A DNA stretch of 64,000 nucleotides from Saprospira grandis DSM 2844 (GCF_000275825.1 NZ_JH719942.1:3078070-3142069); one strand, 5' to 3'. Shown: positions 18,851 through 28,271, numbered from the stretch's first letter. Translations and numbers: made by a program. The notes: a model not told the origin generated them from the sequence alone.

Positions 18851-18952
18851 TGAGGGTTTCCACCCTCATTCATCAATCATTGCGAAGCAATACCATACTT
18901 GCTGTAGGTTTCAACCTACAGGTATATATCCATCCTACAGGCCCGAAGGGCC
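18851..18952. repeat. Cluster of short perfect hairpins
   Basis: Four hairpins lie in about 100 bp: TGAGGGTTTCCACCCTCA, ATTGCGAAGCAAT, TGTAGGTTTCAACCTACA and GGCCCGAAGGGCC. They follow the same arm-loop-arm design as those at 1-1400, with different arm sequences. No coding potential is seen. Confidence 0.75.
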
Positions 18953-18958
18953 GCAGGC

Positions 18959-19125
18959 AAAGGCCAAATGAAAGCCCTGCCACTTCTATCCTTTGATTTA
19001 ATTTCCTGCTATTCTTCGTTATTTTTCTCAGCCATAGCTAAGGCTATGCCTTTAAAAAATGCCTTGACTAGCCTGAAATTTTTATCAAAGGATGGCCGAA
19101 GCGCAGAACTTCCATTCGGCCTAGG
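18959..19125. repeat. 167-bp dispersed repeat, copy 1
   Basis: This segment recurs at 47249-47415 with about 90% identity by eye. ATCCTTTGAT (18988-18997) pairs with ATCAAAGGAT (19084-19093) and encloses an inner hairpin CATAGC-TAAG-GCTATG. Its right end runs into GC-rich element copy 8. Confidence 0.85.
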
Positions 19126-19233
19126 GGCCTGAAAGGGGGCCGCGCAGCGGCAGACCCAGCCGCTGAAAGCGGCGCAGGGCCGAGCAGACCTGCGAGCCCT
19201 GAAAGGGCCCGGCCGCCGAAGGCGGCAGGCCCC
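19118..19233 (-). repeat. GC-rich multi-hairpin element, copy 8
   Basis: On the minus strand the head GGGGCCTG (19233) follows the helicase stop codon by about 5 bp and pairs over 8 bp with CAGGCCCC (19131-19124). Stem 1 is TGCCGCC-TTC-GGCGGC, stem 2 GCCGCT-TTC-AGCGGC and stem 3 GCCGC-TGC-GCGGC. Confidence 0.88.
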
Positions 19234-19237
19234 AAAA

Positions 19238-22200
19238 CTACCCCAAAGCTTGCAAAATCGCCCGAATCCGAGCCTGCTCCGCCTCCGGCTGCTTCCACCA
19301 ACTGTAGGTCCAAACCCGCTCCAAAGGAATATTCATCCGCCGTAAATAATCACGACGAAAGAAGTCCCAAGCATAGGCCTCCTCCGAATAATCCGCATGA
19401 TAGAGGTCAATGAAAAAGGCTAGCTTAGGTCGCCCCAGCCCATCTCTCAACAAAAAAGGAATCTGCAAACCCGCCAACTGCGCCTGCCAATCCAATTGAT
19501 AGCCCTCGGGCAAATGCCCAGACAAAAAACGATGAAAACGCAAGGCAAAACCCGCCAAGCGACTCTCCGGATTGAATTCCTCTAGCTGCTTTTGGTCCGA
19601 ATGCGTATAAACCAATTCTAAAATCTGCTGCCGCAATGCCTCATTGCCCAAACTAACCGCCTGCGCATAGGCCAAATAAGCATAAAATATGGCCTTGCCA
19701 TAGTTGCCCTGCTCGGGAATCAACTCCCGATAACGCAAAATATACTCCTGAGGAATACTCGAGAAAAGAACAATTTTCTGCTTGGCCCGACTAATCAATA
19801 CGTTCAATAAACGATAGCCCCGCTCTCTGTTGATCGGACCAAAGTTTTGTATAAAACGCCCATCTTCTCGCTGCCCAAAGGTGGTCGATAAAAGCAAAAT
19901 ATCCCGCTCATCTCCCTGTATGTTCTCCAAGTTCTTAACAAATAAACCCGCTGCCTGCAAGGCCTCAAAGGCATTGGCCTCAGTCTCTGACTGACTCATC
20001 CGCTCCTGCATTTTTTCCAAAATGAGGTTGCGCTGCTTGAGGTTAAAAGTAGCCACGCCTATAGCAGGTAGTTGCGCTTTATGTTGCTCATAAAGAACCA
20101 ACAACTCTTCTAAAATTGCCTCGGCCTCTGTCGGATTCGTCGAGTTTTCATACAAACCATTTATCGCCCGAAACTCAATAGGACAATAGTCTTCCTGCGC
20201 AGGTACTGGCCGCAAGCGCTTTCCATAAAAGGCCGCATTAGAAAAATCAATGAGGTAGGGGTGCCGACTCCGATAGTGAATTTGCAAAAAACTCTCTTCA
20301 TAGCGCCCATCAGCCACCGAGTACTCTAGTAAAGACTCACTGCCTGCCAAATAATCTACCGCCTCTTTTTCCAATTCCCAGGCGTTTTCATCCTCTTCCT
20401 CTTCTTCCAAAAAGGCCGATTCTCGACTGGCAAAGTAGTCGGAGGGCGGCATCTGCTGACTATCCCCAGAAATGACCTTAAGCCGCCCCCGCAATAGGGC
20501 CGAAAAAGTGTCCTCCAATCGCAATTGACTGGCCTCATCAAAGATGACGACATCAAATAGATGAGGCGTTAAGGGCAACATGGCCGCCGCTACCGAAGGA
20601 TTGACCATCAATACCGGGAAAAAACTGCTAAATAGCTGCGGATCGGCCTCAAAGATTTGCCGCAATGGGGTGCGCTTGCCCCCATTGGCCCCCCTGAGGT
20701 TATAAATGGAATGCACTTTTAAGGGCGCTTTCTCCCGATTAAATTGATCTACGGCCTGCGCCTGCTTGGCCCGCCAATGCAATAGGGTATGTTGCTTCAA
20801 TTCTTTGCGCATCCGCTCCTGCTCTTCCTCATAGTACTTGAGCAAACGAGCATAGCTCTCGGCCTGAGGTAAACGCTCTTGGTCTTGCCGCTCTAAAAGC
20901 TCATAGATGTACCAGCATCTAAAATGCCCCTGCCAATCCGGCGGGTTGGCCTCTGAAAGCGCCCGAAAGGCCTGCCGCTCTGCCGTATTGAGCTGCTCCC
21001 AAAAAAACTTTAGCCGATGATAGGCCTCAAATTCAGCCTCAAAACGCTCCAAGAGTTTCCCCAAGTTCTCATAAAGGTTCTCCAAATGATTGAGCCGCTG
21101 CCGCAAAATAGGGGAGTCAAAACGAAAACCGACCTTGAAGATTTTACTCTTGCGGTAACTCTCTGCAAAAATATCTAAGTTGCGACTGAGCTCCTGCACC
21201 CGCCCCTTAAAATCTACATGTGGATGCATATTCTGCAAAGAAAGCTCATTGACCAAACGCTGGATGTCTTTGCTCCGCTCAAAGTACCAATCACTCAACT
21301 TTTTGCTGTATTGCCCTATGTTTTTCTGAACATCCTCAAAGATGATGATGTCTATATCATCCAACTTCAAAAACGGAAAGTCAAAGTAGTTGTACCGCTG
21401 ATGAAAACTGCGCAATAATTTATAATGGGCCAGCACTTTTTCCTTATCGTCTTGTAGCTTTTTATACTTGCTAGACACCGAACGAAGCAAAGAGCGATAA
21501 AAGCCCTTGTTTTTATTAAAGAAGTATTTGCTGGTCTCAAAACCATCTTCTATAAGATCACGCATTTCTTCCAAGGCCTTGCCCTTAAAGCTCATGGTCT
21601 CGCTATAATGATCTTCCAATAGCTTTTCATACTCATAAAGGTAGGAGAGTAGGTCGCTCTGCGCCGCATCCAAGGCGTTTTGTAGGCCTCTTAGCTTTTT
21701 GCCTAGCTCTTGCTTAACCGCATGCGTATTCCCATTACTAAAAAAATGATCACTAAAGGCATTAAATGGATGCTGTAAGCTCCCCAATGCCCTAAAAAGA
21801 GGTTCGCCCTCTTCCAAAATTCTAAGTATTTCTTCCAACTCGGCATTCTCAAAGCTAAAGGCTTTGGGGTTGAGCTGCCCCGCAATCCGCTTGCGATCAT
21901 AGGTGGTAGAGAGCTCCAAATACTCATCCACCAAATCACTCCAACGCTTTTCTCCCGATAGCTGAGCCAATAGTTGCTCATGATAGCCCTGCAGTTGCTG
22001 ACTATAAGCCGCCATGCTCTGCAAACTCCGCAAATAATGACTAGAAGGCTTATAACTCTTTTGCTTTTGCTGCAAACGCGCCCGCATAGAACGAACCAAA
22101 GGCCCCCGATCTCGATATAAATCCTCTACAATCACCGCCAATTCCTCTAAACCCAGTTCCTTGAGGTTGTTGTACAAAACATCTAGGGCGGTCTTCTTCT

Positions 22201-23266
22201 CACAAACCACCAAACAACGGGCCCCATTAGAGAGTAGGTTGCTCAATACTGCCGTCAAACTCTGGCTCTTTCCCGTACCCGGAGGACCCTGCACTATAAT
22301 CTGCTTCCCTCTAAATAGGTCATGCAAAAGATGCTGCTGACTCGGATCAGTGGGCAGCATCGGAAAACTATGCTGCATGAGCTTGGGCACCGCCTGCTCG
22401 CCAAAATCCCCCCGCCCAATGGGCCGCAATAATTGCCCTAGTTCATCAAATCGCTGTATGAATTCCTGTATGTCCTGGGCCAAACTCTCTTTCTGCCCCT
22501 TATACAAACCAAATAAACCACCCCAAACCAATTTTGGCCCATTTTCCGTCAACTCCAATAACTCATCCTTCAGGGTCGGCAAAGGCGCTAAGCCCTTTTT
22601 CCAACTCGCCAAAAGCGCTTCCCTAACCTCAGCTTCTTGCTTTTCTGGACTCAATTGGGCCAGCTGCTTCACGACCGTCTGCATCAGTTCCCGCTCATCC
22701 AATAAACCATCTTCCATAAAATGATCATAGCGCGGAGATAAACGGATTTTCATGTCCTTGAGCAAATGCGCCGCCAAGGACCGATTGCTAGAAAGCGCAA
22801 ATTCATCACTTCTTTCTAAGGTCCACTCATTACTTTTTCGCCAATTGCGCTTTAACTCCAAAGACCAAACAAAAAGCGGCGCCTTGATGATCCGACTAGG
22901 GTCCTCTTGGTCCCTTTTTAATATAATCGGAAACCCAAAACCAAAGGTCGCCACTCCCTGCTCCGCCAAATGATCCTGATGATCCAATAACATATTGTTG
23001 AGCCGACGCATCAACCGCCCCAACTCAGGCTCCTCCTGCCAACGCTCTGCCCTAGGCCGAAACTGTAAACGGAAGTTAGGCTTGCCCAATAATAACGCAA
23101 TAAATCGCTCCGCCAAACGAGGCTCAATCTGATTGAGATCCGTCAAATTTAAACGGTTGCGAGAACGCCCCGCCAAAGCATTTAAGTAAATAGACCGGCG
23201 GTTAGAAAGTTGTAATCGCTGCTTGAGCTGCTCTAAAAATCGTAAGTCAAGTGATGAGGCCTGCAT
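19238..23266 (-). CDS. Superfamily 1 helicase with C-terminal nuclease-like domain
   Basis: This 1342-aa protein is a predicted SF1 DNA/RNA helicase of the AAA_11/AAA_12 type. The N-terminal 270 residues contain RLQLSNRRSIYLNAL and resemble the N-terminal region seen in DUF4011-type helicases. Walker A is GPPGTGKS at 327-334; a large insertion, partly coiled coil (about 380-860), separates it from Walker B VIFDEASQL (Asp910-Glu911). Later helicase motifs include GDSQQMPPSDYF, LQIHYRS, NIQGDERDILLLSTTFG and NVLISRAK. The last 100 residues (FFIDLYHADYS, AWDFFRRDYL, RVWTYSWW) resemble the Vsr-like REase_MTES_1575 nuclease fold. I start at the ATG at 23266; a TTG at 23287 is the alternative. Relatives are often near defence genes, but no partner gene lies here. 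Confidence 0.82.
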   Translation of the reverse strand: MQASSLDLRFLEQLKQRLQLSNRRSIYLNALAGRSRNRLNLTDLNQIEPRLAERFIALLLGKPNFRLQFRPRAERWQEEPELGRLMRRLNNMLLDHQDHLAEQGVATFGFGFPIILKRDQEDPSRIIKAPLFVWSLELKRNWRKSNEWTLERSDEFALSSNRSLAAHLLKDMKIRLSPRYDHFMEDGLLDERELMQTVVKQLAQLSPEKQEAEVREALLASWKKGLAPLPTLKDELLELTENGPKLVWGGLFGLYKGQKESLAQDIQEFIQRFDELGQLLRPIGRGDFGEQAVPKLMQHSFPMLPTDPSQQHLLHDLFRGKQIIVQGPPGTGKSQSLTAVLSNLLSNGARCLVVCEKKTALDVLYNNLKELGLEELAVIVEDLYRDRGPLVRSMRARLQQKQKSYKPSSHYLRSLQSMAAYSQQLQGYHEQLLAQLSGEKRWSDLVDEYLELSTTYDRKRIAGQLNPKAFSFENAELEEILRILEEGEPLFRALGSLQHPFNAFSDHFFSNGNTHAVKQELGKKLRGLQNALDAAQSDLLSYLYEYEKLLEDHYSETMSFKGKALEEMRDLIEDGFETSKYFFNKNKGFYRSLLRSVSSKYKKLQDDKEKVLAHYKLLRSFHQRYNYFDFPFLKLDDIDIIIFEDVQKNIGQYSKKLSDWYFERSKDIQRLVNELSLQNMHPHVDFKGRVQELSRNLDIFAESYRKSKIFKVGFRFDSPILRQRLNHLENLYENLGKLLERFEAEFEAYHRLKFFWEQLNTAERQAFRALSEANPPDWQGHFRCWYIYELLERQDQERLPQAESYARLLKYYEEEQERMRKELKQHTLLHWRAKQAQAVDQFNREKAPLKVHSIYNLRGANGGKRTPLRQIFEADPQLFSSFFPVLMVNPSVAAAMLPLTPHLFDVVIFDEASQLRLEDTFSALLRGRLKVISGDSQQMPPSDYFASRESAFLEEEEEDENAWELEKEAVDYLAGSESLLEYSVADGRYEESFLQIHYRSRHPYLIDFSNAAFYGKRLRPVPAQEDYCPIEFRAINGLYENSTNPTEAEAILEELLVLYEQHKAQLPAIGVATFNLKQRNLILEKMQERMSQSETEANAFEALQAAGLFVKNLENIQGDERDILLLSTTFGQREDGRFIQNFGPINRERGYRLLNVLISRAKQKIVLFSSIPQEYILRYRELIPEQGNYGKAIFYAYLAYAQAVSLGNEALRQQILELVYTHSDQKQLEEFNPESRLAGFALRFHRFLSGHLPEGYQLDWQAQLAGLQIPFLLRDGLGRPKLAFFIDLYHADYSEEAYAWDFFRRDYLRRMNIPLERVWTYSWWKQPEAEQARIRAILQALG

Positions 23267-23378
23267 AAGATTGGGCGGTTTTTCCAAGGAATTTTATAGC
23301 AGGAAGATAGCGAGTTTTTTTAGAAAATGCTTTACTTCTATCCCGAAATGAATACCTTCTTGTTTTTCTGCCGTTTTT

Positions 23379-23525
23379 GGGGCTGCCCCGCCTTGCAGGC
23401 GGGTCGGGCTGTATCGCAGCTCGCAGGTCTGCTCGGCCCTTCAGCGCTTGCAGCGCTTCGGTCTGGCCCTGCGGGCCACTGCTGCCCATCCCTCAGCCGG
23501 CTCGCTGCGCTCGCCTCTAAACGCA
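23379..23525 (+). repeat. GC-rich multi-hairpin element, copy 9
   Basis: This copy has the second head type, GGGGCTG, which pairs with the tail CAGCC at 23494-23498. Stem 1 is CCCGCC-TTGCA-GGCGGG, stem 2 AGCGCT-TGC-AGCGCT and stem 3 GGCCC-TGC-GGGCC. A hairpin of CTCGCTGCGCTCG type follows to 23525. Confidence 0.87.
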
Positions 23526-23573
23526 AAAGTTATGGCAAGCCTCTCTTCGCACTCATTTTTTAAACTATACCTT

Positions 23574-23960
23574 ATGAAGTACCTACTTTCTAGCGCTATC
23601 GCGCTTTTTCTGCTCGGCGCCTGCTCTGGCCCAAAAAAATTAGCCCAATCCTCTAAGTTTGACCTAGACCTGCTCTACCAATCTTGGGAGGTGGTCTATA
23701 TCGAAACCCCAAAAATGCAAATCGCCGGACAAGCTATGGGCGACCCCATCTATACCTTTAGCCGCGATAGCTTCCGCATCAAAAGCTTTGAGGTCCCCCC
23801 ACATGCCGATAGCGTTCGCTTCTTCTTTAGAAATGATAGCCTCTTTTATCAACATCCTACAAAAGTATTGCCCCCCACAGCTATTATAGAACTTAGCGAT
23901 AGTTTGCTAATTTTGCAGAGCGAAAAGGCGGAATGGAAATTGCAAAAACCTGCACCATAA
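23574..23960 (+). CDS. Small lipoprotein, unknown function
   Basis: This 128-aa lipoprotein is unrecognised. I place the start at the ATG at 23574 because the type II signal peptide begins there (MKYLLSSAIALFLLGAC, lipidated Cys17); an in-frame extension upstream would run into GC-repeat DNA. The mature part is short and beta-rich, with alternating FSRDSFRIKSF and SDSLLILQSEKAEW, like small lipocalin-type domains, though this is only a resemblance. It is 42 bp upstream of another exported protein and probably in one operon with it. Confidence 0.75.
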   Translation: MKYLLSSAIALFLLGACSGPKKLAQSSKFDLDLLYQSWEVVYIETPKMQIAGQAMGDPIYTFSRDSFRIKSFEVPPHADSVRFFFRNDSLFYQHPTKVLPPTAIIELSDSLLILQSEKAEWKLQKPAP

Positions 23961-24002
23961 GCCTTTTCTATACCGCATTTTTATCAATCTTAAACGCTTA
24001 TT

Positions 24003-24494
24003 ATGCCCCTTAGATCATTAGTTGTTGCTTGTTTTTTGGCCCTTTTGGTCCTTCCGCTACAGGCCCAGAAAAATAAAAAATACAAAGCCAGCAAAGAAGA
24101 GAAAAAGACCATGAAAACACTCAAAAGCCACCCCTGGCAAACCGAGTACTTAGAACTCAATGGTCAATATATCGATTGTAACGCCCAAGCGGGCCCTATC
24201 GTCATGTATTTCTATGACCTCAAAGAAAAAGTAGAGGTCAAAAGAGGAAAAAAAACCAAGTACAAAAAACAAAAGGTAGATAAATGGAAGATGGATATCG
24301 GTGGCCGTGACCGCATCTTTGATTTCCAAGTCAGAAAGGACTCTATCCAGTTTCTACAAGTACGGGGCTGGAACGATATGCGTATCATCAAATTAGAAGA
24401 TGGCAAACTCGTAGTAGACCAACTGCATGAGGGCAATCTCCGCCGCTGGTATTTTGTCCCCGCCGAAGAAGAAAACATTTTTATGGATAACTAA
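24003..24494 (+). CDS. Small exported basic protein, unknown function
   Basis: This 163-aa protein has a signal peptide (about 1-21, ending LPLQAQ) and a lysine-rich mature start (KNKKYKASKEEKK). A compact beta-rich region follows (WQTEYLELNGQYIDCN, IVMYFYDLKEKVEVK, RDRIFDFQVRKDSIQF). Its layout parallels the preceding lipoprotein (a value, a short description of strands, a DSIQF/DSFRI motif), so the two may be distant relatives. I do not recognise a family. A strong terminator follows. Confidence 0.75.
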   Translation: MPLRSLVVACFLALLVLPLQAQKNKKYKASKEEKKTMKTLKSHPWQTEYLELNGQYIDCNAQAGPIVMYFYDLKEKVEVKRGKKTKYKKQKVDKWKMDIGGRDRIFDFQVRKDSIQFLQVRGWNDMRIIKLEDGKLVVDQLHEGNLRRWYFVPAEEENIFMDN

Positions 24495-24518
24495 TTAGGC
24501 CCCTTTGGCCCTTAACCT

Positions 24519-24551
24519 AAAGCGCCCGTCTACCGACGGGCGCTTTTTTTT
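24519..24551 (+). terminator. Rho-independent terminator
   Basis: Stem AAGCGCCCGTC / GACGGGCGCTT with loop TACC and eight T. Confidence 0.93.
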
Positions 24552-24594
24552 GTTTCTCTTTTCTACTTTTCTGGACCAAGCTTTCGGGATGCCG

Positions 24595-24930
24595 TTCTGC
24601 ATCTGCAGAATAGGGCAAAAAGGCTTTGATGAGGTGTTCTGCATCTGCAGAATAGGGCAAAAAGGCTTTGATGAGGTGTTTGATCTCTGTCAAATAGGGC
24701 GTAAAGGTTTTGATGAGGTGTTCTGCATCTGCAGAATAGGGCAAAAAGGTTTTGATGGGGTGTTTGATCTCTGTCAAATAGGGCGTAAAGGCTTTGATGG
24801 GGTGTTTGATCTCTGTCAAATAGGGCGTAAAGGCTTTGATGGGGTGTTTGATCTCTGTCAAATAGGGCGTAAAGGCTTTGATGAGGTGTTTGATCTCTGT
24901 CAAATAGGGCGTAAAGGTTTTGATGGGGTG
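24595..24930. repeat. 42-bp tandem repeat (8 units)
   Basis: Eight units of exactly 42 bp start at 24595, 24637, 24679, 24721, 24763, 24805, 24847 and 24889. Two unit types alternate in the order A A B A B B B B. Type A begins TTCTGCATCTGCAGAA and type B TTTGATCTCTGTCAAA; both are palindromic but with different arms. The rest (ATAGGGC, AAAGG, TTTGATG) is shared. The unit length keeps frames open on both strands, which gives spurious repetitive peptides; I see no start signal that would make either a gene. Confidence 0.9.
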
Positions 24931-24988
24931 TTTGGCCTTTGGCCATGGTGGCACTGCCGCTACCTGCAGCTATGGCCGAAGGCCAAAC

Positions 24989-25101
24989 GGCCTAGCGATG
25001 CGAAAGGGGGCGGCGAAGCCGCAGACCAAGGCCGTCAGGCCGCAGGGCCGAGCAGACCTGCGAGCCCTGAAGCGTAGCGCCCGCCGCAGGCGGGAGGCCC
25101 C
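24989..25101 (-). repeat. GC-rich multi-hairpin element, copy 10
   Basis: Head GGGGCCT (25101) pairs with tail AGGCC (24993-24989). Stem 1 is CCCGCC-TGC-GGCGGG, stem 2 GGCC-TGAC-GGCC and stem 3 GCGGC-TTC-GCCGC. Short GGCC-rich palindromes fill the gap back to the 42-bp repeats. Confidence 0.86.
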
Positions 25102-25190
25102 AAATAAAAATCATTTAGTGGATAAGAGAAAAGCGTCTATCTAAAAAAAATGCAGTAGCCTGAAAACTGCCCTATATTGGCCAAATAGCG

Positions 25191-25198
25191 TATCTTTC
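25191..25198 (+). promoter_or_regulatory. Possible -7 promoter element
   Basis: TATCTTTC differs from TAnnTTTG by the last base and lies 39 bp before the amidohydrolase start. No -33 element is evident. Confidence 0.35.
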
Positions 25199-25236
25199 GC
25201 TTAGGAATTACATCAAAAAACCAAATTTTATTTCGT

Positions 25237-28200
25237 ATGAGGATAGTCTATTTATGTTTACTGCTTTATTTGGGCTTAGGGGCAAGCCTCTTGGCCCAGC
25301 GGCCCAGCTTTCCAGAAAATGGGGTGGTGGACCAAAGAGAGGGCTGCTACCTATTTACAAATGCCCATATTCAGACCGGGCCCAAGCAGCTGCTCAAAAA
25401 TGCCCAGTTGCTGATCAAAGAAGGGAAGATTGTGGCCGTGGGCCAAGACCTTAAGCGGCCAAAAGGGGCCGTGGAAATTGATCTGGCGGGCAAATATATT
25501 TATCCCTCTTTTATTGAGTTAAGTAGCAATTACGGTCTATCGGCCAATCCTAAAAAGGACAATAATCAGGGCCGTCCGCAATTTCTATCGGATAAAAAGG
25601 GGCCCTTTAGCTGGAACGAAGCAATCCGGCCAGAACAAAGAGCCGACCAACTATTTTCTCCCGATAAAAAGGCGGCTAAAGCCTTGCGTCAAGCAGGTTT
25701 TGGCCTTTGCCTCAGCCAACAAAAGGATGGCATCGCCAGAGGGAGCTCGGCCCTCGTTTTCCTAGGCGAAGAATCGGCCCAAGAGATGATTCTCAAAGGA
25801 GAGGCCGCGGCCCATTATTCTTTTTCTAAGGGGAGCTCCTCGCAAGATTACCCCAGCTCTTTGATGGGGGCGATCGCCCTGCTCCGCCAAACTTATTATG
25901 ATGCAGATTTTTACCAAAAGCAGGAGGCTGGACTAGAATACAACCGCTCTTTGGCCCGCTTTAATGAGCTACAAGCCTTGCCGCAGTTTTTTGAGGCCAA
26001 GCAGCGCTTTAATATTCTGAGAGCGCATAAAATTGCCCAAGAATTTGGCAAGGAATACATCTTTGTTGGAGCAGGTGATGAGTATCGCCGTTTGGAGGCC
26101 CTACAGGCCGCAAAGGCCAAATTGGTCGTGCCCCTGAATTTTCCAGCCGCCTATGATGTGAGCGACCCCCTAGATGCCAACTTCATCAAATTGGGACAAC
26201 TGCTGCATTGGGAGCTGGCCCCCGCCAATCCCGCGGCCCTAGCCGAAGCTGGTCTGGCCTTTTCCTTGACCACAGAGGGACTCAAAAAACCAACCGCCAT
26301 TTGGGCCAGTTTGCGCAAAGCGTATGCGGCTGGATTAAGCGAAGAGGATCTCTTGGCCGCCCTTACCACTCAACCCGCTAGCTTTTTGGGCCTATCGGAG
26401 CAACTGGGAACTTTGGAGGAAGGCAAATGGGCCAACTTCTTTATTAGCTCAGCCCCCATCTTAATGGAAAATAGCCAGTTGTTGCAGCATTGGGTTAAGG
26501 GCAAGGTCTATAGCGAGGCCAACCTTCAAGCGGATGATATTCGCGGGACCTACAGCCTCAATTTGGAGCAAAAAAGCTATCAAATTAGCATAGAGGGCAA
26601 AGCCTTTAAACCCACAGCAAAACTTACTTTTGCCGATAGCAGTCAAAAGCCAATCAAACTAAAGTTGGATTATCATTATCCCAGCCTTAGCCTTTCAGGA
26701 AAGTTTACGGCAGATAGCACAGCGCCCATTATTCGCATTACAGCCCAATGGAAGGAGGGCAGCATCATCGGTTATGCCGAGGATGAAAAAGGCAATTGGC
26801 TGAATGTAAAAGGCCAACGCCAAGCAGCTTTTGTACCCAAAAAAGCCGCCGAATTACCCAAGAGAGATAGCAGCCTGAACTGGGCCAGCAAATTGCGCTA
26901 TCCCTTTACCGCCTTTGGTCATACCGCCGAGCAAGCGCCCAAACAGGAGGTCGTTCTCTTTAAGGGGGCCACGGTTTGGACCAATGAAAAGAAAGGCATT
27001 TTGGAGAATACCGATGTCTTGGTTGAAAATGGAAAGATTAAGAAGATTGGCAAGAATATCAAGTTGCCCAAAGGGGCCAAATTGGTGGATGCTCAAGGCA
27101 AACACCTCACAACGGGCATTATTGATGAGCACTCGCATATTGCCATCCAGAACGGAGTCAATGAGGGCACGCAGGCCAGCTCTGCGGAGGTCCGCATTGG
27201 AGATGTACTCAATAGCGATGATGTCAATATTTATCGACAATTGGCTGGGGGCGTGACCACCGCCCAATTGCTACATGGTTCGGCCAATCCTATCGGGGGA
27301 CAAGCCGCTTTGATAAAATTCCGTTGGGGCCTTTTGCCCGAGGAGCTCAAGTATGAAAATGCGGCTCCTTTCATCAAATTTGCACTGGGCGAAAATGTAA
27401 AGCAGTCCAATTGGGGCGATCGTCAGAACAAACGTTTTCCCCAAACTCGTATGGGGGTAGAACAGGTCTATGAAGACTATTTTAGTCGGGCCCAAGCCTA
27501 TGGCGAAGCCCTGAAGAAGGATCCCGAAAATACCCGCCGAGATATTGAACTAGATGCGCTCTTGGAAATCCTCAATAAGGAGCGCTTTATTAGCTGCCAT
27601 TCCTATGTGCAAAGCGAAATTACCATGCTCATGCGAGTGGCCGAACGCTATAATTTCCGCATCAACACCTTTACCCACATTTTGGAAGGCTATAAGGTGG
27701 CCGATAAGATGAGGGAGCATGGGGCCGGGGGCTCAACCTTCTCGGATTGGTGGGCTTATAAGGCCGAGGTGCGAGATGCAATTCCCTATAATGCCAAGAT
27801 TTTGGATGCTATGGATGTGGTCACGGCCATCAATTCGGATGATGCCGAGATGGGCCGCCGCCTCAATCAAGAGGCGGCCAAAAGTGTAAAATATGGACAG
27901 ATGAGCGAGGAAGAAGCCTGGAAAATGGTCACGCTAAATCCCGCCAAACTGCTCCGTTGCGATGATCAATTGGGCAGCATCAAAAAGGGCAAATCTGCGG
28001 ATTTGGTCCTTTGGTCCAACAATCCGCTCTCTATCTACGCCAAGGCCGAACAAACTTATGTAGATGGCATTTGCTACTATTCTTTGGAGCGAGATCAGCG
28101 CCTTCGGGCAGAGCTCAAGGCCGAGCGTCAGCGTCTGATTCAGAAGATGTTGGGCGCCAAATCGGCTGGAGAACCTACGCAGCCCGCTATGCCCACAGAG

Positions 28201-28263
28201 GACAAACACTACCATTGTGGAGATGTGCAGCTCAATGCCTTGGGGGGCTGGAAAGTAGATTAG
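25237..28263 (+). CDS. Exported tandem amidohydrolase (one degenerate, one active domain)
   Basis: This 1008-aa protein has a signal peptide (about 1-20, ending LLAQ) and two imidazolonepropionase-like amidohydrolase domains. The first (about 25-440) keeps the fold signatures (LFTNAHIQTG, GTLEEGKWANF) but has PSFIELSSN where the HxH metal ligands should be, so it is probably not catalytic. The second (about 560-1008) keeps the metal set: His632 and His634 in DEHSHI, His788, His814 and Asp868 in NSDDAE, plus GSIKKGKSADLVLW. It likely hydrolyses cyclic amides or peptides in the periplasm; the substrate is unknown. A related, shorter gene follows after a GC element. Confidence 0.87.
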   Translation: MRIVYLCLLLYLGLGASLLAQRPSFPENGVVDQREGCYLFTNAHIQTGPKQLLKNAQLLIKEGKIVAVGQDLKRPKGAVEIDLAGKYIYPSFIELSSNYGLSANPKKDNNQGRPQFLSDKKGPFSWNEAIRPEQRADQLFSPDKKAAKALRQAGFGLCLSQQKDGIARGSSALVFLGEESAQEMILKGEAAAHYSFSKGSSSQDYPSSLMGAIALLRQTYYDADFYQKQEAGLEYNRSLARFNELQALPQFFEAKQRFNILRAHKIAQEFGKEYIFVGAGDEYRRLEALQAAKAKLVVPLNFPAAYDVSDPLDANFIKLGQLLHWELAPANPAALAEAGLAFSLTTEGLKKPTAIWASLRKAYAAGLSEEDLLAALTTQPASFLGLSEQLGTLEEGKWANFFISSAPILMENSQLLQHWVKGKVYSEANLQADDIRGTYSLNLEQKSYQISIEGKAFKPTAKLTFADSSQKPIKLKLDYHYPSLSLSGKFTADSTAPIIRITAQWKEGSIIGYAEDEKGNWLNVKGQRQAAFVPKKAAELPKRDSSLNWASKLRYPFTAFGHTAEQAPKQEVVLFKGATVWTNEKKGILENTDVLVENGKIKKIGKNIKLPKGAKLVDAQGKHLTTGIIDEHSHIAIQNGVNEGTQASSAEVRIGDVLNSDDVNIYRQLAGGVTTAQLLHGSANPIGGQAALIKFRWGLLPEELKYENAAPFIKFALGENVKQSNWGDRQNKRFPQTRMGVEQVYEDYFSRAQAYGEALKKDPENTRRDIELDALLEILNKERFISCHSYVQSEITMLMRVAERYNFRINTFTHILEGYKVADKMREHGAGGSTFSDWWAYKAEVRDAIPYNAKILDAMDVVTAINSDDAEMGRRLNQEAAKSVKYGQMSEEEAWKMVTLNPAKLLRCDDQLGSIKKGKSADLVLWSNNPLSIYAKAEQTYVDGICYYSLERDQRLRAELKAERQRLIQKMLGAKSAGEPTQPAMPTEDKHYHCGDVQLNALGGWKVD

Positions 28264-28271
28264 GGGGATTT

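Noticed and set aside
24595-24930. CRISPR array.
   Set aside because: The units are directly adjacent with no unique spacers, and no cas genes are present.
24505-25077. Long open frames on both strands across the 42-bp repeats, encoding 14-residue repeats.
   Set aside because: The unit length is a multiple of three and contains no stop, so frames stay open by arithmetic. The plus frame starts inside a terminator and ends inside a GC element.
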